From: Candidatus Hodarchaeota archaeon
GTDB lineage: Archaea > Asgardarchaeota > Heimdallarchaeia > Hodarchaeales > YT1-039
Assembly (NCBI GenBank): GCA_016840025.1
Contig: JAEOTF010000347.1
Location: 1 to 12,945, forward strand
Reading direction: 5' to 3'
Length of the DNA: 12,945 nucleotides
Shown here: positions 6,978 to 12,945 of the stretch, in pieces
Layout: each line of letters starts with the position of its first letter
Position numbering within the stretch: position 1 is the stretch's first letter
The notes under the pieces: model-generated
Database searches by the model: none
Told to the model about the DNA's origin: nothing
Seen by the model: the letters and a program-made list of their open reading frames with translations, nothing else
Program-made: the position numbers and the translations under genes

Positions 6978-8929
6978 TGTCCCATGGTGGTGGGCGTGGA
7001 CCGGGCCGCGCATTTTCTATGCTAAAAGAACGAAGTCGTACTCGACCTACAAAACTATTACTATCCAAGTTTTGGTACTATCTTAAAAGCTTTAAAAGCT
7101 CTCTAATTCTAGTTAGTATGATTATTTTAATCTACACAGCTGCAGCCACGATTTCCCCAGTGATCATCCAACGTGCAATTGATAAAATGATTGATGATCC
7201 ACAATCTGGGGTAATTCTATCCAGTGTAATATTATTTATTTTATTGAGTGTGATTGTATGGATCTTTCAATCATGGAACACATGGATTATGGCTAGAATT
7301 CGTACCAAACTCGTCCACAAAATTCGTACAGAAACGTTCGAAAAGCTTGTCGACGCAGATATGACCTATCATCATACTGAACAGTCAGGTAATGTCACTT
7401 CAAGAGTGATTAATGATACAGAAGAAATATCTAATGGATTAACAGTTTTTACTACCGCTAGTACTCAATTATTATTGGTAATAGCTACTTTTGTTATTTT
7501 AGTAACCATTAATCCCCTCTTTGCTGTTATCGCCCTATTAGCCATTCCTGTTGCGATAATTATTACTGGGATTATTGGGACTATTGGACGTAAAAGAATG
7601 CTTCAAGTCCGCCGTGCGTATGGTGAAGTGTCTGCCAAGCTGGCAGAAAGTCTGTCGGGAGTTATTATCTCAAAATCCTTTAATAGAGAAGAACGAACCT
7701 CTTCTGAGATTCGACAGTTGAATAGATTGACATATGATTATATGAAACAGTTAGGGCTTCTTTTTATGTTGATCATGCCTTCAATATTTATGATTTCAAC
7801 CATACTTGTCGCTTTAATAATGTTAGTAGGTGGCTACTTTTATTCTAATCCTGGAGGATTCTTCACCGAGTTTAATTACTTTTCTTCCTCAGGTATGACT
7901 ATCGGAACAATTTACCTTGGTACAGTGATGGTTCAACGCTTTTTGATGCCTATTGTCCATATGGCTAGTTACTTTACTCAATTACAAGCTTCTTTGGCCG
8001 CGATGGATCGTATCTTCGATGTAACGGAAGCTACTCCTGCTGTTCATGATTCTATATACGCTACACTTTTAATACCTACTGATCCATCTATTTCTTTTGA
8101 TAATGTTACCTTTGAGTATGAAAAGAACATACCAGTAGTCAAAGACGTATCTTTCCAAATTCAAGCAGGAGAAAAAATTGCATTAGTTGGAATTACAGGT
8201 GCTGGGAAAACAACAATTACCTCCTTACTCATGCGATTTTATGATCCTAAAAATGGTAATATCTTTATTGGAAACCAGAATCTGAGAGGCGTTACTTTGG
8301 AGTCTTTACATGATAATGTTAGTCTGGTTTCTCAAGAACCCTATCTTTTTGCGGATACAGTGTTAGAAAATATCCGATATGGTCGTCTTGATGCTACTAA
8401 TCAAGAAATTTATGACCTTTGTAAATTAATTGGGGCAGATCAGTTTATTGAGGCTCTTCCCGAAGGATATCAGACAAAACTTACTGAGAGTGGAAAATCG
8501 TTATCTGCTGGACAACGACAAATGATAACCATTGCCCGTACAATGCTAAGTGATCCCAAAATCCTTATTCTAGATGAGGCTACTAGTCGTTTAGATGCAT
8601 ATAGTGAGAGTCTTGTTCAGATAGCTCAAAATAAACTTTTTGAGGGTCGTACAACAGTAGTCATTGCACACAGACTTAGTACAATTCGTGACGTCAATCG
8701 TATCTTTGTATTAGATCGTGGAGAACTTATAGAACAAGGAACTCATGAAGAATTGATGAAGAAGAAAGGGAAATATCATGAACTCTATCAGGCTTACTAT
8801 GCCCACCAAGGTGTTAGATCGCTTGATGAATTAATAATTAGTGAGATAAAACTCTTAGAAGAACATGAACAGATAACAAAATTCCCTCATCCTGACGCAA
8901 GACATTCAAAATTCCCTTCAGAAAGCTAA
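6977..8929 (+). CDS. ABC exporter half-transporter, catalytic-site subunit
   Basis: A 650-residue partner of the preceding gene. A Gly/Arg-rich cytosolic N-terminus (HGGGRGPGR, residues 3-11) precedes a six-helix membrane domain (about 40-345) and the NBD (about 370-605). Motifs are Walker A GITGAGKTT (405-413), Q-loop Gln453, signature LSAGQ (509-513), Walker B ILILDE with catalytic Glu534, and switch His565 (VIAHR). Its catalytic residues are intact, but its signature has Ala instead of the second-position Gly. In a heterodimer its Walker motifs pair with the perfect LSGGQ of the other subunit (active site), while its altered signature serves the other subunit's degenerate site. The defects are therefore complementary. 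A tail of about 40 residues after the NBD ends with KFP twice (residues 635-637 and 645-647), encoded by an 11-base direct repeat. Expected location is the cytoplasmic membrane. Confidence 0.93.
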   Translation: MSHGGGRGPGRAFSMLKERSRTRPTKLLLSKFWYYLKSFKSSLILVSMIILIYTAAATISPVIIQRAIDKMIDDPQSGVILSSVILFILLSVIVWIFQSWNTWIMARIRTKLVHKIRTETFEKLVDADMTYHHTEQSGNVTSRVINDTEEISNGLTVFTTASTQLLLVIATFVILVTINPLFAVIALLAIPVAIIITGIIGTIGRKRMLQVRRAYGEVSAKLAESLSGVIISKSFNREERTSSEIRQLNRLTYDYMKQLGLLFMLIMPSIFMISTILVALIMLVGGYFYSNPGGFFTEFNYFSSSGMTIGTIYLGTVMVQRFLMPIVHMASYFTQLQASLAAMDRIFDVTEATPAVHDSIYATLLIPTDPSISFDNVTFEYEKNIPVVKDVSFQIQAGEKIALVGITGAGKTTITSLLMRFYDPKNGNIFIGNQNLRGVTLESLHDNVSLVSQEPYLFADTVLENIRYGRLDATNQEIYDLCKLIGADQFIEALPEGYQTKLTESGKSLSAGQRQMITIARTMLSDPKILILDEATSRLDAYSESLVQIAQNKLFEGRTTVVIAHRLSTIRDVNRIFVLDRGELIEQGTHEELMKKKGKYHELYQAYYAHQGVRSLDELIISEIKLLEEHEQITKFPHPDARHSKFPSES

Positions 8930-8939
8930 TCTAAAATAG

Positions 8940-8961
8940 AAACCAACTGATCGGTTTTTTT
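8940..8961 (+). terminator. Terminator of the ABC exporter operon
   Basis: The short stem AAACC (8940-8944) / GGTTT (8953-8957) runs into a T-tract (8955-8961), 10 bases after the TAA of the second ABC gene. The T-tract alone would suffice for archaeal termination. The next gene is convergent. Confidence 0.6.
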
Positions 8962-9082
8962 CAAATTTAATATAATTAAGCCCCTCCACAAACCTACAGG
9001 TCTGGTGAGTTTCTAGGTCGTTGAGAACTGTAATTAACCTGACAATTCAATGATCTCTACTTTGAATTCATTTTTTCTGAAT

Positions 9083-9634
9083 TTATCTCCATTCTAGGTG
9101 AGCTAAAATAGCTTTTCCTAATTTTTCAAAAGCTTCATTGACATTTAGCCCAGTTTTAGCTGATGTCTTCAAATATTCTACCTTAAATGCTCTATCCTGC
9201 GTTTTCTTCGACAATGTTGTGCAAAACTGTTTTATTTTGGTCTGAGTAATCTTTTTCCCCTTTTTAACGCTTAAATCTGCTTTATTTCCTAGGATTAATA
9301 TTGGAACAATTCCTTTTCCATTCTCCTTCCAAAATTCATCAATCCATTGTATTAAAGATTTAAATGAACTAGGTCGTGTCTGATCAAACACTAAGAGCGC
9401 ACCAACTGCTCCCATTACGTATACCCCCCTTATATCGGCAAATTCTGCTTGACCTGCAAGATCCCAAATCTGATATTTTATATCTACTTCGCCAACTCTT
9501 CCCTCTTTCATGGCAAAGTCTGCACCAATAGTTTGGGAATAACTTTGCTGAAATGGACGCCCCAAATAGCGTTCTCTTAGTGATGTTTTCCCCACCGCTC
9601 CATCACCTAAGAGACAAATCTTGAAAAGCTTCAT
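9083..9634 (-). CDS. Rab/Ras-like small GTPase
   Basis: A complete 183-residue small GTPase with every motif: G1 GDGAVGKT (10-17), switch I threonine Thr35 (QTIGADF), G3 WDLAGQ (57-62) with the catalytic Gln62, G4 NKAD (117-120), and G5 TSAKTG (157-162). Its length matches a bare Ras/Rab G domain. The C-terminus ends EWR with no cysteine, so there is no prenylation site; membrane attachment, if any, needs a partner. The frame extends to a GTG at 9652, but the ATG at 9634 gives MKLFKICLLGDG, the usual short lead before G1, with GGAAG about 10 bases upstream. It is convergent with the ABC operon and divergent from the 7TM sensor. No GAP, GEF or roadblock/longin gene is visible nearby, so its role is unknown. 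Such GTPases are a hallmark of Asgard archaea, which is part of the taxonomic argument. Confidence 0.93.
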   Translation of the reverse strand: MKLFKICLLGDGAVGKTSLRERYLGRPFQQSYSQTIGADFAMKEGRVGEVDIKYQIWDLAGQAEFADIRGVYVMGAVGALLVFDQTRPSSFKSLIQWIDEFWKENGKGIVPILILGNKADLSVKKGKKITQTKIKQFCTTLSKKTQDRAFKVEYLKTSAKTGLNVNEAFEKLGKAILAHLEWR

Positions 9635-9850
9635 TACGTTTCCATCTTCCACAACTTTTACAGAAATAATAGATTCGTTTGATATCCAAAAAGATTATGT
9701 GATGTATTTCTTCAATAAATTCCTCTAAATAAGTCTTAAATTTAGTATTTCTTGATTTGTTAAATTCTATGAACTTAAGTGTACTTAATTCTATTAAAAA
9801 TAACATTTTCATTCATAATTTCAGTAATATTATCTCCTCTAAATCCTGAG
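9635..9850. promoter_or_regulatory. Divergent promoter region between the GTPase and the 7TM sensor
   Basis: It contains a perfect inverted repeat, TTAAGT-GT-ACTTAA (9775-9788), and two near-identical direct copies of TAAATTCTAT (9761-9770) / TTAATTCTAT (9785-9794). ATTAAAAATA (9793-9802) is a possible TATA box for the 7TM gene, giving a start about 27 bases before its ATG. No clear TATA box for the GTPase was found. Two alternative readings overlap here: a GTG-extended 7TM start at 9779 and a small minus-strand frame (9603-9812). Confidence 0.35.
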
Positions 9851-10579
9851 ATGACAAACATGAATATATATGTTTTATTACCATTTGCATCATTTATAAT
9901 AACTTTTATACTCGGGGTTTATATTTATTCTAAATATATAAGAGATCAAACAAATACTTTATTCGTTTTACTCTGCTTATCTATCTCTGTATGGTCATTT
10001 GCGGTATTTCAAGCTCGTCAGGCCGATGCTATAAAAACAGCGGAACTCTGGCTAAAAATATATGCATTTTGGCCTTTAGCTATGTCTATTCTCTTGCATT
10101 TCATTTTATATTTCACCGAACATTCAAAAATATTTAAACACAGATTATTTTATGCTTTAATTTACTTACCTGCAATATTCTTCATCATTTTAAGTTTAAC
10201 AACGAATTTAGTTTTAGGAGAGCCTATAAAAGAATCCTGGGGGTGGACATATGATATTCCTGAGAACTCTATAATTCTCCCTCTTATTCCTATTTGGGCT
10301 GGGATAATGGGCTTTGGCTCTATCCTATTGTGTGTATTCTATTATTATAAGATAGAAAATCGAGAGAAGAAACTACAAACCATTTATTTATCGGTTGGTC
10401 TTCTTATTCCTGTGATACTGGGTTTTACTACTGAAGGACTACCTATTCTATTCCAAATCAAGATCCCTGAATTAACTACAGTAGGATATGCTATTGGTTG
10501 TATTATTATCGGTTTTGCTATTCAGAAATATGAATTATTTATATTAACACCGAGATCTCAAATTACTGAGCAAAAGTGA
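9851..10579 (+). CDS. Seven-transmembrane sensor module of a histidine kinase (ends at in-frame TGA)
   Basis: A 242-residue membrane protein resembling the 7TM N-terminal region of archaeal/bacterial histidine kinases. Hydrophobic segments lie at about 6-26, 36-53, 68-88, 99-118, 142-165, 177-193 and 208-226, giving exactly seven with the ATG at 9851. The frame also allows a GTG at 9779, which would add an eighth hydrophobic stretch, so I prefer 9851; ATG at 9860 is also possible. It ends at TGA (10577-10579). The same frame continues at once with VEEILKIQRDL, the usual entry into the GAF-kinase half. The pair therefore looks like one kinase gene broken by a single stop. Alone it has no output domain. 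Possible explanations are a nonsense mutation (CGA to TGA would do), a sequencing error, readthrough, or a true two-protein sensor. Confidence 0.7.
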   Translation: MTNMNIYVLLPFASFIITFILGVYIYSKYIRDQTNTLFVLLCLSISVWSFAVFQARQADAIKTAELWLKIYAFWPLAMSILLHFILYFTEHSKIFKHRLFYALIYLPAIFFIILSLTTNLVLGEPIKESWGWTYDIPENSIILPLIPIWAGIMGFGSILLCVFYYYKIENREKKLQTIYLSVGLLIPVILGFTTEGLPILFQIKIPELTTVGYAIGCIIIGFAIQKYELFILTPRSQITEQK

Positions 10580-10591
10580 GTAGAAGAAATT

Positions 10592-11794
10592 TTGAAAATC
10601 CAACGAGATCTTGCTCTCCATCTTGCTTCAACAAGTGATTTGAAAGAGGCATTTAATCTAATTTTAGACACTTGTATTCAGATAGAAGGGATTGATTCAG
10701 GTGGTGTGTATCTATTTGATGAAATCACAGAATCTCTCCATCTAACAACTTATAAGGGATTATCTCAGAAGTTTATTGATGCTTCTTCCTATTATGATGC
10801 TGCTTCATCTCAAGTCCAGTTCGTTAAACAGGGCAATCCATCCTATATTAACTTCAGCGAATACCCTTTTGATTCACAACCTGCTATATTTCAGGAAGAA
10901 CTACACGCTTTAGCAGTTATTCCAGTTTTAAAAGAAGATCGGGTTATTGCTGTTCTCAACTTAGCTTCACATACTAATAAAGAACTTTCTCCAATTGCTC
11001 GTAATAGACTTGAAACTATTGCTATGCAAATCGGCGGCGTTGTTGCGAGAGTAAAAGCTGAAACTGCGTTGAGAGAGAGCGAAGAAATATTTCGGATACT
11101 CGCGGAAAAACTTCAAAAAGCTAATAATGAGCTACAAGAATTTGCTTATGTTATAAGTCACGATTTAAAAGAACCTCTCCGTGGTATAAAGACTATTTCT
11201 GATTGGTTAATCTCTGATTACCAGGAAAAGTTGGATGAAGAGGGTCAAGAGTATCTTGCTCTTTTAAATAGACGAGTTCAACGTTTGAATGCTTTAATTC
11301 AAGGTATATCTGAATACAAGAAAATTGATACAACAAAAGGAGATAAAATACTTATAGATACTAATCAACTTATTTCAGAGATGCTTGAATTACTAATTAT
11401 CCCTGCAAACATGAAAATAGAAATCACGAAAAAATTACCTACCATTTCCGGGTCAAAAGTTCGAATATCTCAAGTATTTCAAAATTTACTATCTAATGCC
11501 CTTAAATTCAATGATAAATCAAATGGACTTATTCAAATCAATTACGAAGATTTTAATCAGTTTTGGAAATTCCATGTGACCGATAATGGTCAAGGAATTG
11601 AGGAACGCCATTTTAATCGTATTTTCCAGCTTTTCCAAACACTGAATCCTAAGGATGAAGTAGAAGGATCAGGAATTGGTTTAGCAATTGTTAAAAAGAT
11701 AATTGAAGCAGAAGGAGGAAAAATTTGGGTAGAATCTGCTCTTGGTGAAGGAACGACGTTCATTTTCACTATACCAAAGAATGGAATAGTCTAA
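10592..11794 (+). CDS. GAF-domain histidine kinase, second half of a split 7TM kinase
   Basis: A 400-residue protein read from a TTG at 10592, only 12 bases after the TGA of the 7TM frame and in the same frame. The GAF domain spans about 1-155 (IQRDLALHLASTSDLKEAF, GVYLFDE, ending before a coiled linker). The H-box SHDLKEPLRG has His190. HATPase elements are Asn302 (SNALKF), G1 DNGQGI (331-336), F-box IFQLFQTL, and G2 GSGIGLAIVK (359-368). The catalytic core is intact and is paralogous to the kinase at 2183-3700. No ATG occurs before residue 145, and no good Shine-Dalgarno precedes the TTG. Independent translation would therefore need reinitiation, while readthrough would give a 7TM-GAF-kinase of about 647 residues. 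No response regulator follows; the next gene is convergent. Confidence 0.75.
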   Translation: MKIQRDLALHLASTSDLKEAFNLILDTCIQIEGIDSGGVYLFDEITESLHLTTYKGLSQKFIDASSYYDAASSQVQFVKQGNPSYINFSEYPFDSQPAIFQEELHALAVIPVLKEDRVIAVLNLASHTNKELSPIARNRLETIAMQIGGVVARVKAETALRESEEIFRILAEKLQKANNELQEFAYVISHDLKEPLRGIKTISDWLISDYQEKLDEEGQEYLALLNRRVQRLNALIQGISEYKKIDTTKGDKILIDTNQLISEMLELLIIPANMKIEITKKLPTISGSKVRISQVFQNLLSNALKFNDKSNGLIQINYEDFNQFWKFHVTDNGQGIEERHFNRIFQLFQTLNPKDEVEGSGIGLAIVKKIIEAEGGKIWVESALGEGTTFIFTIPKNGIV

Positions 11795-11901
11795 AACAAT
11801 TTTATTTCTAACTACTGTATTAAGAAAGTCCCCTAGCTCATTTTGTCAATATCTTGCTATAATCACAGACTTATCTGTTCTTCCAGTAAAAGATTAATGT
11901 G

Positions 11902-11917
11902 AAAAGATTAGAAAAAG
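11902..11917 (-). terminator. T-rich terminator of the P-type ATPase gene
   Basis: On the minus strand, 12-27 bases past the ATPase stop, the sequence has T5 and T4 runs (TCTTTTTCTAATCTTTTC). This fits archaeal T-tract termination; no stem is obvious. The convergent kinase gene has only a short T-rich stretch (11800-11807) after its stop. Confidence 0.35.
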
Positions 11918-11928
11918 ACTTGGATTTT

Positions 11929-12945
11929 TTACCGTTGAATTTCTGGTGTGTATCGTCTTAGGAATAGGCTGTTTGTAACTACTGAGACTGAACTAAATGC
12001 CATTGCTGCACCTGCTATTTCTGGTACTAGAATAAGTCCGAATGGTATAAACAGTACACCTGCTGCGATCGGAATTCCTATCAGATTATAGATAAATGCC
12101 CAAAAGAGATTTTGTTTTATTTTTTGCATAGTTTTACGACTTAATTGGATACTTGCCACAACATCGCGGAGATCCTCTTTGATGAGTACTACATCTCCAG
12201 TTTCTATCGCTACATCTGTACCACTGCCGAGCGCAATGCCTACTTCTGCCTGTGCAAGTGCTGGTGCGTCATTGATCCCATCACCGACCATAGCTACGAA
12301 TTCACCTTGTTCTTGAAGTTCTTTAACCTTTGCTGCTTTATCCCCTGGAAGAACTTCCGCGAATACATTCTGTATTCCTACTTGTTGCGCAATGGCTTTT
12401 GCGGTTCTTTTATTATCTCCTGTAAGCATATAGGTCTTGATTCCCATTTTGTGAATTGATCGAATAGCATCTCGGCTGCGTTCTTTGAGAGGATCTGCGA
12501 TCGCCAATAAAGCTTCCAATTCTGAATCTATTGCGAAGATTACGACAGTTTTTCCTTCATTTTCTAGTTTAATGATTTTTTCTTCAATAGTAGAAAGATT
12601 AAATCCATTAGACGTGAAGAGTTTTCGATTACCTATGAGTATTGTTTTTTCTCGGATTTGTGCGCGAATTCCATGTCCTGGTATGGCTTCAAAGTCATCT
12701 AGTTCATAGTATGGTTGATTTAGTTCCTTATAGGATTCAACTATCGCTTGCCCCAAAGGATGCTCAGAACCTTTTTCAGCTGAAGCTGCCCATTTAAGAA
12801 CTTCTTCTTCTGTATCTAAAGAGGAAAATAATACGATATCTGTAACACTTGGATGACCTTGTGTTAATGTCCCGGTTTTATCAAAGACGATTGTTGTAAT
12901 ATTACGTGCATTTTCTAACGATTCTCCCCCTTTAATCAAAATTCC
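11929..12945 (-). CDS. Copper-type P1B ATPase, C-terminal part (cut by window edge)
   Basis: The frame is open to the right edge and begins GILIKGGESLENA, the segment that in heavy-metal ATPases follows the metal-binding membrane helices. The visible 338 residues include the phosphorylation motif DKTGT (Asp22 of the fragment), the P1B-specific SEHPLG in the nucleotide domain, the TGD loop (MLTGDN), and GDGINDAP at the hinge. The last two helices carry IYN and MAFSS, which match the YN / MxxSS signature of Cu(I) exporters (P1B-1). The part with any heavy-metal-associated domain, helices 1-6 and the CPC motif lies outside the window, so the metal is inferred from the last helices only. A start at the TTG near 12939 would be false: the true start is upstream. 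Expected role is ATP-driven Cu(I) export across the cytoplasmic membrane. A copA-like name is plausible but not assigned because the gene is partial. Confidence 0.9.
   Translation of the reverse strand, partial: GILIKGGESLENARNITTIVFDKTGTLTQGHPSVTDIVLFSSLDTEEEVLKWAASAEKGSEHPLGQAIVESYKELNQPYYELDDFEAIPGHGIRAQIREKTILIGNRKLFTSNGFNLSTIEEKIIKLENEGKTVVIFAIDSELEALLAIADPLKERSRDAIRSIHKMGIKTYMLTGDNKRTAKAIAQQVGIQNVFAEVLPGDKAAKVKELQEQGEFVAMVGDGINDAPALAQAEVGIALGSGTDVAIETGDVVLIKEDLRDVVASIQLSRKTMQKIKQNLFWAFIYNLIGIPIAAGVLFIPFGLILVPEIAGAAMAFSSVSVVTNSLFLRRYTPEIQR

Noticed and set aside
9064..9085. AATTCA/TGAATT stem as terminator of the GTPase gene
   Set aside because: On the GTPase strand the loop is an A-run, not a T-run, and the stem overlaps the stop codon; there is no good support for termination there.
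9779..9850. GTG-started extension of the 7TM protein
   Set aside because: It would add an eighth hydrophobic stretch and cover the best TATA-like box and repeats; the ATG at 9851 gives the seven-helix module.
10577..10579. TGA as selenocysteine or reassigned tryptophan codon
   Set aside because: The position is a variable linker before the GAF domain, not a redox site, and no SECIS-like hairpin was identified. Tryptophan is encoded by TGG throughout and no other gene contains an in-frame TGA, so general reassignment is not supported.
12145..12709. Two plus-strand frames opposite the P-type ATPase
   Set aside because: They are antisense to the GDGINDAP, TGD and SEHPL regions and have no features of their own.

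Overview
The window is clearly AT-rich and reads as an archaeal chromosome fragment, most likely from an Asgard archaeon (Heimdallarchaeia-like is my best guess, not proven). The reasons are two eukaryote-like Ras/Rab-type small GTPases, TATA-like boxes upstream of genes, and several multi-sensor histidine kinases of the kind abundant in archaea, combined with good Shine-Dalgarno sites (for example GGAGGTG before the second ABC gene). No tRNA, rRNA, insertion sequence or CRISPR array was seen.

Layout. Minus strand, left half: the N-terminal part of a small GTPase cut by the window edge (1-204); a 383-base gap with inverted and short direct repeats; a two-gene operon of PAS-PAS histidine kinases (588-2162 and 2183-3700, 20 bases apart); and a 300-residue protein built as two copies of [ribbon-helix-helix + about 80-residue domain] (4035-4937). 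From the divergent intergenic region 4938-5126 the plus strand carries an overlapping pair of half-size ABC exporter genes (5127-6977, 6977-8929). They form a heterodimer with one degenerate and one consensus ATP site. Convergent to them is a complete Rab-like GTPase (9083-9634, minus). Divergent from that is a 7TM sensor (9851-10579) followed in the same frame, after a single TGA, by a GAF-histidine kinase (10592-11794). The right edge holds the C-terminal part of a copper-type P1B ATPase (11929-12945, minus).

How the parts may work together. The tandem RHH protein is the obvious candidate regulator of the divergent exporter and of itself. Both predicted promoters carry the same element, GTTTGA(C/T)TAG, just downstream of a TATA-like box and in the same orientation relative to transcription. 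The exporter promoter adds two perfect inverted repeats. The three kinase loci have no response regulator in the window, so their targets lie elsewhere.

Most worth checking: (1) the internally duplicated RHH regulator and its shared operator; (2) the in-frame TGA splitting the 7TM-GAF kinase, the only TGA stop in the window, since every other complete stop is TAA; (3) the structured gap at 205-587.
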